From: Diphasiastrum complanatum
Lineage: Eukaryota; Streptophyta; Lycopodiopsida; Lycopodiales; Lycopodiaceae
Reading direction: 5' to 3'
NCBI GenBank assembly: GCA_029204225.1
Contig: CM055106.1
Coordinates: 44,771,313 to 44,835,312 of the forward strand
DNA: 64,000 bases
Positions within the stretch are counted from its first letter, which is position 1, and each line of letters starts with the position of its first letter. The notes below the pieces were generated by a model, which made no database searches, was not told where the DNA came from, and saw only the letters and a list, made by a program, of their open reading frames with translations. Below, piece by piece: positions 44,811-57,865 of the stretch. A program made the translations under genes and the position numbers.

Positions 44811-45621
44811 CTAGTAAAGAGTGCCCGTCGTTGACGGTCAATGGAGGCCGATCTAGGTGGCGGTCGATGATTTGGATGATGGCCAATCTCGCACATCTTG
44901 CATCTCGAATATCAAACATTCGAGTCTTTGGAAAAATTTGAGTCTTTGAAAAAATTTGAGTCTTCCGAAAAATTTGAGCCTCGGAAAAAATCGAGTCTTT
45001 GGGAAAATTCTAGTCTTTGAATAATAAAATCGAGTCTTTCGAAAAATTCGAGTCTTGGGAAAAAATTCAAGTCTTGAAAAAAATTCGAGTCTTTTGAACA
45101 ATTCGACTTGACAGTACAAAGGGTCCTTCAATCCTTTGGAAAATTTCGAGTCTTTAAAAAATTAGATCCTTGTTAGTTAAAGATAGTGAGTTTGGACTTG
45201 TGGTTAAACATTCATGAAAATGGTGGGGGATTTGAAGGATTGAAAAGAAAAAAAGCATTTTTAGGTAGTCATGAAAATATTTATGTTAATGATTAGTAGG
45301 TAAAACTTTGATAATTCAAAATAAATAAGAAAGCCATGTAATAAAGATTATTGGCTAAAGTTTAAAGCACATTGAGTTGTGTGAAGAAAATAAAACCTTA
45401 AGTTCATGATTGGAAGGGAGGGGTGGGAAATCTTTTTGAGGCCCACTCCCCAATGCACACAATGTGCAAATGTATGGGGATATGCATTTTCCCCTTACAT
45501 GCATCCTCTTTTCCAAGTTTTTTAGTTAAAAAAAGCTTATGCATGGGTGAGGGGAGAAAAATGCATGGGTGCACCCATACACATGCGCAAAAGTGTACAT
45601 AAGTTTAAATATATATATAGA
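44811..45621 (-). mobile_element. Helitron-like unit 2
   Basis: Reading the minus strand: 5' TCTATATATATATTTAAAC (ends 45621), the minisatellite near 44925-45110, a hairpin (44823-44839, one mismatch), ACTCTTTA, then CTAG (44811-44814) against a T. A 5' TC, a 3' hairpin 8-10 bases before CTAG, and no target duplication are Helitron hallmarks. It abuts unit 1 without a gap. About 811 bp, with no ORF. Confidence 0.8.
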
Positions 45622-46029
45622 CTAGTAAAGAGTGCCCGTTGTTTACGGGCAATGGAGGCCGATCTTCATAGATATGCATTTTAATTTTAACCTTTCCCAT
45701 GGAAAGTTTGATAATTTAAAAAAAATCCTTAGAGTACCCTTCAAATTTTTGATAATGAAAGTCGCATTTGTTTAACACCTTTCACCATGAAAGTATGTAC
45801 ATGCACTTCAAAACACTATATGTGTTGGTAAAGGATAATTTGAATTTGGAGTAGGCCCCTTAGATGCATGCATGGGGAGGAGGGCCATGCATCCTTTTTC
45901 CCATACATGCATTCTCTTCCCCAAGGTTTTTAGTTAAAAAAAGCTCATGCATGGGTGAGTAGAGGAGGATGCATGGGTGCACCCATACACATGTGCAAAA
46001 GTGTACATAAGTTTAAATATATATATAGA
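45622..46029 (-). mobile_element. Helitron-like unit 3
   Basis: 3' CTAG at 45622-45625, hairpin GCCCGT...ACGGGC (45634-45650), 5' TCTATATATATATTTAAAC ending at 46029, followed by a host T at 46030. About 408 bp; it lacks the minisatellite. It abuts unit 2 head-to-tail. Confidence 0.8.
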
Positions 46030-46101
46030 TATGTGGGGCTTTTCCCTATACTATATACTAAAGACAAATTACTCAATATCTTTATATATATACATATACA
46101 T

Positions 46102-46171
<70 letters not shown>

Positions 46172-47844
46172 CATGAATGTTTAAGGCTTCTATAGAAGAC
46201 CAATAAGTTTCGTGACCAAAAGGTGCAAGTTGATAGATCCTATTACAAACCCCTGTGCGATGTGATGTATGTAATTGTCCACATGCTCTATAAAAATTGA
46301 CAAGTTCAAACAAAACCTCACAAATACAATGAAGCCAATTGTTAGAATTCTCATTTCACCTTTGTGTTTTTGTGTTTTTGTTTTCTATTTTTTTAGTTCA
46401 GCTAGATGTAGAATATGTTTTTTGTAATTGTTGTAAAAATGGTAATGGGCGAAACACATTTTATTATTATTATTGCGAAAATGACATCAAATTTTTTTAT
46501 CGTTTTGTTTTTGTTTGCAATCTTGTATGATGTTTTTTTTTACTTTGAAATCCTGGTGTCTACATTTGGTAATATATGAAAAATATCCGTTTTTCCTAAA
46601 TATTTATTATTCTCTCTTGTATTTGTGTTGAGGATGAAAGACTTTCATACATTATATAGAATTGATAACATAGCTTTTCTATTTCTAATATACTTGCCTT
46701 CATCCCATCCTTCTTCTTGAAAAGTGGTTCTCCCCAATCTCCTTCATATTGAATTGAAGCTTGCCTATTTTATAAGCATTCAACTTAATTTAGCTTTTCA
46801 AAGGAAGTGTGCAAGGAATCGTAAACATTTGACAAATAAATGAGGCATGTCATTAATTTAATAGCATTCAACTTTGATAGGATGGTACAAATTCTGCTTC
46901 TCAAATGAAATGTGCGAGGAATTTTGAGCATTTCAAAACATATTTTATGAAAAATTTACTTATGGGCTTTAAAAGTTTTGACCTTCATGTGACATTTGGT
47001 AGAGTTTTTGCCTTCCTTGGAAATGCAAAGAGAATGTTGAAGGGCATTGTAGTGTGCTCATGACTTGCTGTTTTTCATAAAAAATGGCTTTAATATTTTG
47101 AACTTAGCTCAATAATTTGTTTTGGTTTTTGTTTTTTTTTAAAACTTTGTCAGTTAGAAGAAGGAATATTCTTTATAAAATTACAAAAAACATTTTTTAC
47201 GAGCATTGCTATCTCCTATCAAATTTTAAAGTAAAGTTGATCATTTTAAATACACATCACACATGCCTAATGTCGATTCCCTCAAAATGGTCTTTAGGAT
47301 TAGGCAGGTGGGAGCCTAAGGGCATTGCCCCGACGACTCTTATTCTCACTACACCATTAGTTTGGACTTGACCAATTGTCTGGTGTCATGTGCAAGACAT
47401 GGTTGCTTTGAGAATGCAAATATGCATACCCAATTGGAAACTATTTCCCAAGAACTTCGTAATACATTTTCTTACAGCTCCTTCCCGTAACCGCAACATA
47501 ATTACTCATTTTTTTGTAGTTTTTAAACTTTATTTTAGAAGTTACAAAGAAAAATTTACAAGGGATAATTTCCTAACACTTAGAAGGCATCTTTTGAAGA
47601 TCAAATTGGGATCAGGAGGAGTGGAATTAATTTCAACAATGAAAAGATCTAAGTTATATGCGGGTCTTGAAATTGCATCCATATTGACATCATCCACGCT
47701 AGTAAAAGCATTCAAATTATAAACTGGCCTTGATGATGCATTGTTATTATTATTACATTTTAAAGTATTATTTTAAGATGATATTGTAGAGCTACCATGA
47801 TAGTACTTAAAGTACTCATTCTTTCTTGTTGAATGATATATATA
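46030..47844. other. Spacer between Helitron-like copies, with TA/GA microsatellite
   Basis: A TA tract (about 46104-46140) runs into a GA tract (46141-46168). The rest is AT-rich with short frames only. I see no domain. Confidence 0.6.
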
Positions 47845-48207
47845 TCTATATGTATATTCAAACTTTGTTCCACTTTTATGCATGGGTGAGGGGACCCATG
47901 CATCCTCCTCCTCTCACCCAGGCATACACATTTTTTGAACTAAAAAACTTGGGGAGGAGGATGCATGTATGGGGAAAAGGATGCATGGCCCTCCTCCCCA
48001 AGCATGCATCTAAGGGGCCCACTCCAAATTCAAATTACCCTTTACCAACATACATCGTGTTTTGAAATGCATGTACATACTTTCATGGTAAAAGGTGTTA
48101 AACGAATGAGACTTTCATTATCAAGAATTTGAGGGTACTTTAAGGATTTTTTAAATTATCAGACTTTTCACGGGAAAGGCTGAAATAAAAATGCATTTCT
48201 ATGAAGG
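47845..48207 (+). mobile_element. Helitron-like unit 4, 3' end missing
   Basis: Plus-strand copy opposite in orientation to units 1-3. It starts TCTATATGTATATTC after a host A and matches unit 3 through GGGGAGGAGG, AAGCATGCATCTAAGGGGCC, CATGTACATACTTTCATGG and AAATGCATTTCTATGAAG. It then diverges before the hairpin, so the 3' terminus is lost. Confidence 0.75.
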
Positions 48208-48266
48208 AAAAATTGGTTGTGAAGGGCTGGGAAGGCTTCAAAACGTAGGCCTGGTGGGCCCCTATC

Positions 48267-49717
<1,451 letters not shown>

Positions 49718-50048
49718 TGTTATGGCCATATTCAGTTAAGGACCTGGAATAATCCTAATATGGTAAACCGGCCCTCCAGTATTTAATATTGTTGGTCACG
49801 CCATGATTTAATTCCATGTCAAGGCCAGTTTATGACTTATTCACCTTGAGAGGAGCCATACACTTTAATTGAGACATATGGAGTATTGCATGTCTATGTG
49901 ACAGATATAGGCAGGAGGACTGCATGAAGAGGTGTGATCTATTTATAGTTGACCTGCATGGGGGTTGCATGGTTTCATGCACAAGACTCTACTCTCTATA
50001 TAATGAGGTAGGGATTCTCCCGTCGACATATTGGGTTTAGGTTACCAA
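49718..50048 (+). repeat. LTR-like fragment, left part, split by copy B
   Basis: Starts TGTTATGGCC, includes a TATA-like CTCTATATAATGAGG near 49992, and continues after copy B as TTTCTCTCTTCTCC...GTTTCACA (to 56511). If real, it would be an LTR of about 357 bp into which B inserted. No partner LTR or sure PBS was found. Confidence 0.4.
50044..50048. repeat. Target-site duplication of copy B, left
   Basis: ACCAA before the left LTR, repeated at 56481-56485 after the right LTR. It differs from the AATAT of copy A. Confidence 0.93.
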
Positions 50049-50703
50049 TGTGAAAAATACAGATCCTAAGTGGATCTAAACTCCAAGATCATTGGCTTGA
50101 ATGCTTGCACTCCAAACTACATAAGCTAGGAATTGGCAACACATTCTATGCTACCTAGAATGCAAAGAACTTGATCAAAAAGCATTTATCACAAATGGAA
50201 ACTTCCATAAACATCAAGTGCGGCCCAAAATAGCATTATACAGTCCATAATACATCAGCCTACCACTTTTGGAAAGCACCTAAGATCATACACAATATCT
50301 TGAAGACAATACACACAACAATGCTCTCAATGGAGGAAGAAACAATGACAATGATCTATTGATCTCAATGAAGCATACAAAAGGTTTCTCCAACCTGTTC
50401 TCCACGACTTCCCTACTATTTATGGATGAGGAAGATGACTCTCTCTCCTCTCTCTAGAAGGTACTTGACCCTAGATATTCCCTATATAGGAAAAATAGCT
50501 AAAAATGGCTTATATGACCAAAATACATCAAAATGGTCTCATTTTGAAGGGTATGAAGTTTGACACTTCATCATACTGAAAAAATACAGTAAATAAAAAC
50601 ATTGTGGCCTGGTTCACACGTGTGAAACTCCAGAACCAAAACTATTTACAATTTTAGCCAATTTAGGCCTCAAACTAGCTAGGAAATGTTGACAATTTTC
50701 ACA
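50049..50703 (-). repeat. 3' LTR of copy B
   Basis: 655 bp, TG...CA. Shares with the other B LTR the change CCTACCAC, where copy A has CCTATCAC. Confidence 0.95.
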
Positions 50704-53700
50704 CTCCCTCTTCAACATTGGATGCTAGTTTCAACATAGTCTTTGAGCACATTCCAAGATTAGATCTATGCATTAAATATAGGTCCTTTCCCAATGGTTT
50801 GGTGAAGATATCAGCCACACACTCCTTTGAAGAGACATGTTGAAGCTCCACCTCTTTGGCAATGACTTGATCTCTCACAAAATGGTGAGCAATCTCAATG
50901 TGCTTGCTCCTTGCATGAAAAACAGGATTGCTTGCCAAGCTTTGGGCTGAAAGGTTATCACAAAGTATGATTGGAGTCTTCTCTGGTTCCAGCAAGTGAA
51001 GATCCAATAACATCCTCTTGATCCAAAGAATCTCCTTGGTGCATGTTGTTAATGCCTTGTACTCGGCTTCGGTGGAAGATAGAGAGATAGTTGGTTGCTT
51101 CTTTGATAGCCATGAGACCACTCCATCTCCAAGATAGATTGCAAAGGCACTTGTTGACTTCCTATCCATTTGATCACCTGCAAAATCTGAATCTGAAAAT
51201 CCACAAAGGTTAGGTGTAGTACCTCCATACAAGATGCCAAAATCTCTAGATCCCGAGATGTATCTAAGTACTCTCTTTCCTAGCTTCCAATGAGCCTCAC
51301 TAGGATCTTGCATAAATTGACTTAGTTTACCAACCACAAAGCTTAGATCAGGTCTTGTGATGGTTAACCATATAAGAGATCCTATTAGCTTTCTATAGAG
51401 AGTAATGTCCTTGAAGGATCTTTCATTACTTCTTGTAGTTAGCTTTACATTTGATTCCATAGGAGTAGAAACAACTTTACAATCTTCCATATGAAACCTT
51501 TTTAGAATAGAGTTAACATACTTTTCTTGACATATGAATGTAGATTTAGAAGTTCTAATAATCTCTATTCCTAAGATATAATGAAGTTTACCAAGATCTT
51601 GAATTTCAAACTCTCTTTTGAGTGCCATCTTGATTTCATCTATATCTAGATTGTTACCACCACTTAAGATAATGTCATCAACATAGATCAAAAGTAAAGT
51701 GATATCATTTTCATTCCATCTAAAGTAGAGAGAATGATTATACTCACTCATAACAAAGTTTTGAGAAAGTAAGAAGGAATTGAGCTTAGCATACCAACTC
51801 CTTGGTGCTTGCTTTAGCCCATACAAACTCTTTTGGAGATAGCACACATGATTAGGCTCATCATGTGAAACATAGCCCTCGGGTTGCTCCATGTAAATAT
51901 CTTCTTCAAGATCACCATTCAAGAAGGCATTAGTAACATCCATTTGCCACATATCCCAATCATAAAGAGTTGCAAGAGAGATTAGGATTCGAATAGTTAC
52001 CATCTTTGCCACGGGTGCAAAGGTCTCATCATAGTCAATACCATATTCTTGAGCATACCCCTTTGCCACCAACCTTGCCTTGTACTTGTTGATTGATCCA
52101 TCTTGATTTGTCTTGATCTTGAAGATCCACTTACAACCAATTGCCTTCTTGTCCTTTGGAAGCTTTACCAACCTCCATGTGTTGCTTTTGATGAGTGCTT
52201 GATGCTCATGATCCATGGCTTGGATCCATTCCTTCTTTTGAATTGCTTCACCTACACAAGTTGGTTCATCAAAAGAGGTAAGAAAAGCAAAGTTAGAGTT
52301 GTCCACCACTTGCTTTCCTTTTTCATCATAGGTTAGCCTTGATGGCTTAGCCCTTTGCCTTTGAGTCTTCCTTGAAGTTTGCTTTGGAGTGGCATCTCCA
52401 TCTTCATCCAAGACATCTTGCACATCATGATGATTAGTAGGCACATCAACATCAACATCAACAACATTGGAAACATTCTCTTCATGAAAGATGACATCCT
52501 TACTTATGACAACTTTCTTTGTAGAAGGAATGTACACTTTGTAAGCCTTGCTTACTTCACTATAGCCAACAAACACACCCTTCTTTGATGAAGGATCTTC
52601 TTTAGTTCTATCATCAAGTGTGATATTGACAAAACATGTACATCCAAAGATCCTACAATGCTTGACACTCGGCCTTCTACCATAAAGAACCTCATGAGGA
52701 GTTTTACCATCCAAGGAAGCACTTGTCCATCTATTACATAGATAGTTAGCACATGCTAAAGCTTCCCCCCAAAAAGACTTAGCAAGATTAGCATGTAGTC
52801 TCATTGCCTTGGCACATTCACAAAGGGTTCTATTCTTCCTCTCGGCCACTCCATTCTGTTGTGGAGTCCTAGGACTAGACATCTCCCTCTTAATCCCATG
52901 TGCTATACAAAAGTCTTTGAACCTATTTGAGGTGTATTCCCCTCCATTATCAGATCTTAAGCATTTGATCTTTGTATTGAATTGGTTTTCCATTTCATTC
53001 TTGAACTTGACAAATGCAGCAAACACTTCATCCTTACTTTTAAGAAGATAGATCCAAGTATACCTACTAAAGTCATCAATGAAAGTTGCATACATCTTTG
53101 CCCCACCATTGCTAGTTGTACTAGAAGAATGAATATCAGAATGCACAAGTTGAAAAGCTTCTTTAGATCTAGAAGTAGATCTAGAATAAGCAAGTCTATG
53201 AGATTTGGACAAGGCACAATGTTCACAAACACTATTGTTTGCAACAAGACTTTTAGGGAGACCAAGAACAAGCTCTTTCTTTGCCATTACCTCCAAAGAT
53301 TTGAAGTTGGGATGGCCCAACCTCTTGTGCCAAACTTCTTGGTTTGTCAATTGCTCCCTAGCCATACATCCTTCATGATTAGAGATCACACATGCATCAA
53401 GCTTGAAAAGTTTACCATGCCTCCTACCTTGAGCAATCAAGGATCCACATTTACTTATCAAACATGCATCTCCAATGAACTCCACATCAAGTCCTTTGTC
53501 AATCATTTGACTTACACTAAGCAAATTCTTAGTGATTGAAGGAATGTACAAAACATTTTCAAGATTTGCTTTCCTATTTGTTGAAAGGGAAATAGGAATA
53601 GTGCCTATGCCTTTGATGTCACATTGACCATCATTTGCAGTGTAGATGATGTTACCTTCTCCCTCATAAGACAATAAGGATGTAAAGTATTCCTTATGTC

Positions 53701-54652
53701 TTGTCATGTGAGATGAGGCTCCACTATCAATCCACCAAGGATCATTATCATCTATGTTGGCTAACAAACTTGAAGTCATAACAAGTGATTCACATGTGTT
53801 ATGTTCTTCCTCATCTATTGTAAGATTTCCTTGCCTCTCTCCTTGCTCTCTTTTCTTCTTATAACATTCATTTGCAAAATGACCTTTTATCCCACAATAA
53901 AAGCACTTGAACTTTGACTTATTGTTCTTAGTAGAAGAGGAAGAGGAAGAGTGATCATCATGATCAAAGTTACCACCTTTGGACCATTTCCCTTTGCCTT
54001 TACCTTTGCCCTTGAATTTGCCTTTTGTGAAGAAAGCCTCTTCACCTCCACCTTGCAAGGATGCACCATCAAGCTTTGATTGCAACCTATGTTCTTCAGC
54101 CAATAAGATTTCTTGCAAGTCAACCACACTTGGCAAGACTCTTTGAATGGCAAAACTTTGCACAAGGTTAGCATGTTCATTTAGCAAACCATTCAACATA
54201 ACTTGGACTATTTCACCATCTTTTATGTTCTCATCAATGCATGCTAAATCATCACTTAGGGACTTAACTCTCAAGATAAATGCATGAGCACTTTCACCCT
54301 CTCTTTGCCTACTAGAAAATATTTGTCTCCTTAGGGTCAATACCCTAGATGTGGACTTTGATTCAAAGAGCTTCTTTAAGGCATTCCATGCCTCACTTGC
54401 ACTTTGACACTTTCCAACTTCCTTGAGAAGTTCATTTGTAACATTCATTTTAATGATATGAAGAGCCCTTTTGGCCTTCTTATCAAACCTTTGTTGCTCT
54501 TGAAGTGTGAGAGGTCTCTCTTCAATTTCTGCAACTATGTCCATGAGTTCATTCAACTCAAGTAAGGACTCCATCCTCACTTTCCAAGTAGAGTAGTTTG
54601 ATGAACTCAACCTTTCACTAGACTCTAGCATGATCCCACCATTGGAAGCCAT
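50699..54652 (-). CDS. Copia Gag-Pol polyprotein, intact (copy B)
   Basis: 1317 residues with the same domain order as copy A: UBN2-like Gag, CCHC knuckle CFYCGIKGHFANEC, protease DSGASSH, integrase (WHKRLGH...CEHC; HSDIH, SDNGGEY, NGVAERKNRT), RT, RNase H. Comparison by eye shows four amino-acid differences from A: VISKDVIF for VISRDVIF, SEYNHS for SEYDHS, YFRWNE for YFRLNE, and YVDDIILSG for YVDDITLSG. B therefore has the common copia form of the RT active-site segment. No stop or frameshift, so this copy could encode working enzymes. The stop lies just inside the 3' LTR as in copy A. Confidence 0.97.
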   Translation of the reverse strand: MASNGGIMLESSERLSSSNYSTWKVRMESLLELNELMDIVAEIEERPLTLQEQQRFDKKAKRALHIIKMNVTNELLKEVGKCQSASEAWNALKKLFESKSTSRVLTLRRQIFSSRQREGESAHAFILRVKSLSDDLACIDENIKDGEIVQVMLNGLLNEHANLVQSFAIQRVLPSVVDLQEILLAEEHRLQSKLDGASLQGGGEEAFFTKGKFKGKGKGKGKWSKGGNFDHDDHSSSSSSTKNNKSKFKCFYCGIKGHFANECYKKKREQGERQGNLTIDEEEHNTCESLVMTSSLLANIDDNDPWWIDSGASSHMTRHKEYFTSLLSYEGEGNIIYTANDGQCDIKGIGTIPISLSTNRKANLENVLYIPSITKNLLSVSQMIDKGLDVEFIGDACLISKCGSLIAQGRRHGKLFKLDACVISNHEGCMAREQLTNQEVWHKRLGHPNFKSLEVMAKKELVLGLPKSLVANNSVCEHCALSKSHRLAYSRSTSRSKEAFQLVHSDIHSSSTTSNGGAKMYATFIDDFSRYTWIYLLKSKDEVFAAFVKFKNEMENQFNTKIKCLRSDNGGEYTSNRFKDFCIAHGIKREMSSPRTPQQNGVAERKNRTLCECAKAMRLHANLAKSFWGEALACANYLCNRWTSASLDGKTPHEVLYGRRPSVKHCRIFGCTCFVNITLDDRTKEDPSSKKGVFVGYSEVSKAYKVYIPSTKKVVISKDVIFHEENVSNVVDVDVDVPTNHHDVQDVLDEDGDATPKQTSRKTQRQRAKPSRLTYDEKGKQVVDNSNFAFLTSFDEPTCVGEAIQKKEWIQAMDHEHQALIKSNTWRLVKLPKDKKAIGCKWIFKIKTNQDGSINKYKARLVAKGYAQEYGIDYDETFAPVAKMVTIRILISLATLYDWDMWQMDVTNAFLNGDLEEDIYMEQPEGYVSHDEPNHVCYLQKSLYGLKQAPRSWYAKLNSFLLSQNFVMSEYNHSLYFRWNENDITLLLIYVDDIILSGGNNLDIDEIKMALKREFEIQDLGKLHYILGIEIIRTSKSTFICQEKYVNSILKRFHMEDCKVVSTPMESNVKLTTRSNERSFKDITLYRKLIGSLIWLTITRPDLSFVVGKLSQFMQDPSEAHWKLGKRVLRYISGSRDFGILYGGTTPNLCGFSDSDFAGDQMDRKSTSAFAIYLGDGVVSWLSKKQPTISLSSTEAEYKALTTCTKEILWIKRMLLDLHLLEPEKTPIILCDNLSAQSLASNPVFHARSKHIEIAHHFVRDQVIAKEVELQHVSSKECVADIFTKPLGKDLYLMHRSNLGMCSKTMLKLASNVEEGV
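50704..50713 (-). promoter_or_regulatory. Polypurine tract of copy B
   Basis: GAAGAGGGAG on the minus strand, directly before the 3' LTR, identical to copy A. Confidence 0.88.
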
Positions 54653-55813
54653 GATTCTAATGTTTCTTCAACTTTTAGGTTCTGTCCTAAAGCACTTAGC
54701 ACTCACTTTTCTCTCAACAAATGATAGATAAAGATATCTATGAAGATTTAGGACCCTAAAACACTTCTATCTTGAACCTAGATGGTTTCCAAGCATAGAA
54801 AGGAAGATTGAAACACATGCAACACTTTGCACACACTAAGAATGGATTACAAAATCAAACCAACCTGAACACACTCTTGCTTAAGCTCTCAAACTTTCCA
54901 GCAAGTGACCAAATCAAGTTATGGTGTGAAGAGTTACTTGCATTCTTAGAAAATACCCAAAACTAGGATGCCAAGATTACCTAGTAATGAACAAACTTGA
55001 TCAACATATGATCAACACACTAAGATATTGATTCAACCTGTAAAACCACATGTAAACCACACTTCTAAAAGTTTATAAACTCCAGCAAGTGATAAATACA
55101 AGATTTAGAGGTGAATGAATGAGCACACTTAGTGAATCACAAGACTAGCTTCACTATCTTGTCAAATCTTGGTGTTTAGATGTAGATCTAAGATCACTTC
55201 ACATGAGAATGTTCGTCAACCTGTTAAGAACCTGAAAACACACTTGCATAATGGTTAACACCTTCCAGCAAATGCTCCAATAAAATTACATAAGGAGAGT
55301 TACTTACATGCTCAACAAAGTACACCAAAAATTATGCCAAAATTGATGACAATCTTTACAATATGCTCTTCACAATGGAGCTTACAATATGTTCACCCAG
55401 AAAAAGGGGATCTTTCATCCAAATGGGAGCTTTGCTCAGCCTTTAGGAGAATTACAACTCACTCAAAAGAGCATTTGTCATCCACTTAAGGAGAAGTTTC
55501 ATCCACTTAAGGAGAGTGTTCATCCAAGAATGGAGATTGTCAACAATAGGATTGAAAAGAACATTGTTAGTATTGAATATGCACAAGCCTCACAATCACA
55601 AATGATTAGGTGTTATGATCTGATCCAAAATAGTTTCTTTTCAGCCTCTGATCTTCAATAGACCTGAAATATGCTTTTGATCCACAAGTTCAACTCACAA
55701 AACAAAGGTTAGTAAGATTTGATCAACAAAGCAATGCAAAATCATGCTAGAACTTGATCAAACATCCAAATATCACCAAAAATGGAATACTTACTGTAAA
55801 TAGAAGCCAACCA
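54653..55813 (-). other. Untranslated leader of copy B
   Basis: Same length as in A and with the same three degenerate repeats. A few substitutions separate it from A (for example TTCGTCAACC for TTCCTCAACC near 55213, and GCCTCTGATC for GCCTTTGATC near 55645). Confidence 0.85.
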
Positions 55814-55825
55814 GCTCTGATACCA
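55814..55825 (-). promoter_or_regulatory. Primer-binding site of copy B
   Basis: TGGTATCAGAGC on the minus strand, adjacent to the 5' LTR. Confidence 0.95.
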
Positions 55826-56480
55826 TGTAAAAAATACAGATCCTAAGTGGATCTAAACTCCAAGATCATTGGCTTGAATGCTTGCACTCCAAACTACATA
55901 AGCTAGGAATTGGCAACACATTCTATGCTACCTAGAATGCAAAGAACTTGATCAAAAAGCATTTATCACAAATGGAAACTTCCATAAACATCAAGTGCGG
56001 CCCAAAATAGCATTATACAATCCATAATACATCAGCCTACCACTTTTGGAAAGCACCTAAGATCATACACAATAGCTTGAAGACAATACACACAACAATG
56101 CTCTCAATGGAGGAAGAAACAATGACAATGATCTATTGATCTCAATGAAGCATACAAAAGGTTTCTCCAACCTGTTCTCCACGACTTCCCTACTATTTAT
56201 GGATGAGGAAGATGACTCTCTCTCCTCTCTCTAGAAGGTACTTGACCCTAGATATTCCCTATATAGGAAAAATAGCTAAAAATGGCTTATATGACCAAAA
56301 TACATCAAAATGGTCTCATTTTGAAGGGTATGAAGTTTGACACTTCATCATACTAAAAAAATACAGTAAATAAAAACATTGTGGCCTGGTTCACACGTGT
56401 GAAACTCCAGAACCAAAACTATTTACAATTTTAGCCAATTTAGGCCTCAAACTAGCTAGGAAATGTTGACAATTTTCACA
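55826..56480 (-). repeat. 5' LTR of copy B
   Basis: 655 bp. Its plus-strand left edge reads TGTAAAAAA, where the other three LTRs of this family read TGTGAAAAA. Followed by the ACCAA duplication. Confidence 0.95.
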
Positions 56481-56511
56481 ACCAATTTCTCTCTTCTCCT
56501 CTTGTTTCACA

Positions 56512-57000
56512 TGGCATAACTTGGGGGCTAGATCTAGGATTGCTAAATCCTACATTCTACCTCCTAAACCCTAAACCTTGCATCGTATACCCCGTATCCA
56601 AAACTCTATACCCCAAATTCCAAATCCTATTCTTTCAATCTTAAAATCCATGGTCTAAATCCTACATCCTATACCCTAAAAGCCAATTCCTGTAACTTGA
56701 ATCCTAAAATATGTATCCCAAACCCTATATCCCAAATACACAACCTTGAATCCATTCTACATTTCTAATTCTATTCAATTCTATGCATCCTATTCCTATT
56801 TTTATTCATCATTCATTTTCGTATTCTTCAACATTAAATCATTCATTTTTATTCTACCTATATTCATATGCCTATCTCATTCATATTTTGAAAACAATTC
56901 ATCCCTATCCTATTATTGTTCCTATTCTTATTCCTACTCTTTCATCCATTCATGTTCTTAAGCCCTAATCCCTAAACCCTGAACATCATACACCAAATCC
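56512..57000. repeat. Degenerate telomere-like repeats
   Basis: CCTAAACCCTAAACC at 56563-56577, followed by many variants (ACCCCGTATCC, ACCCTAAAAGCC, AAACCCTATATCCC, TAATCCCTAAACCCTGAAC near 56965) to about 57000. The C-rich strand is the plus strand. It looks like an expanded, mutated interstitial CCCTAAA repeat rather than a true telomere. The Tyr/Phe/Ser-rich frames at 56746-56968 are a by-product. Confidence 0.75.
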
Positions 57001-57865
57001 TATATCCCATGAAATCCCAACTGCTTACTTTGTGAAAACTCCTTGTATTTTTGCAGAGTCAGTTTATTCATCATTGAGTTGGTTCATTTCTGCAAGTCGC
57101 AAAATGAAGACACGTGAAAAATGCTAAATATCTGAATCTGACATAGTCAAGTTTTTCGCCTATGTGATTCTCGTGTATTCCTATGAGTGAGCAGGAGTAA
57201 GACTAACCCCAACAAGAACCACCCTTATTGAATGATTGTTGTGAGAGATGTGATTATTGAATGACTGTTGGATCAATCAATCTCTCACTTGATTTCAATA
57301 GTAAAGATACTATTGATACCATGATGGACATGTAAACCAAAAGATGAATTGATTCCAAACAAGATTTTTGTCACTTTCCACTCTAAGTTTGCACTAACAA
57401 AATCTAGAAAGATCTACCAAGATCTAGAACACAAAACTTAGAATCAACTATCACACCAAATCTAGCCGATTGAATTTTTGACTTTGCTTTGGTCTCCAAG
57501 ATGAAAACACTATACATTAGAATCTCTCATTGTAACATAGGACTATTTTATATAGGCCTAAATTACTTTTAATTATATAAAACACATATCATGTTTTAAT
57601 TTTTTATCCACCTACACTTCATTAGTCTCTTAATTTGTTACATGCCACCTCACACAAAATTTTTTTGATTTTGGTGACATAGAAATTAAAATAATTGTGT
57701 ACAAAAGGCATATCTTGTCATTATTTGTACCTTGTTACTTCATGACATTTCACACAAAATGTTTTTTATTTGCACATTTTTTTTTCATGACAAAGACAAT
57801 TGACATTTTGATAGTACAAATGACATCTTCACATAGAGTCCTACGGCCATTAGCATGATTGTCTT
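57001..57865. other. Spacer, nothing recognised
   Basis: AT-rich, short frames only. TTCACACAAAATTTTT and TTCACACAAAATGTTTTT near 57650 and 57750 are a weak direct repeat. Confidence 0.55.

Larger units (their letters stand above)
50049..56480 (-). mobile_element. Complete Ty1/copia LTR retrotransposon, copy B
   Basis: Same family as copy A and collinear with it at a constant offset of 48,799 bases, so there are no net indels in 6.4 kb. It has 655-bp LTRs, PBS, long leader, intact gag-pol, polypurine tract and its own target-site duplication (ACCAA). The two LTRs differ at four positions by eye (50052/55829, 50243/56020, 50298/56075, 50578/56355), so B inserted earlier than A, though still recently. 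Confidence 0.97.

Noticed and set aside
56746..56968. Tyr/Ser/Phe-rich small ORFs
   Set aside because: Products of the degenerate C/A/T-rich telomere-like repeat, low complexity.
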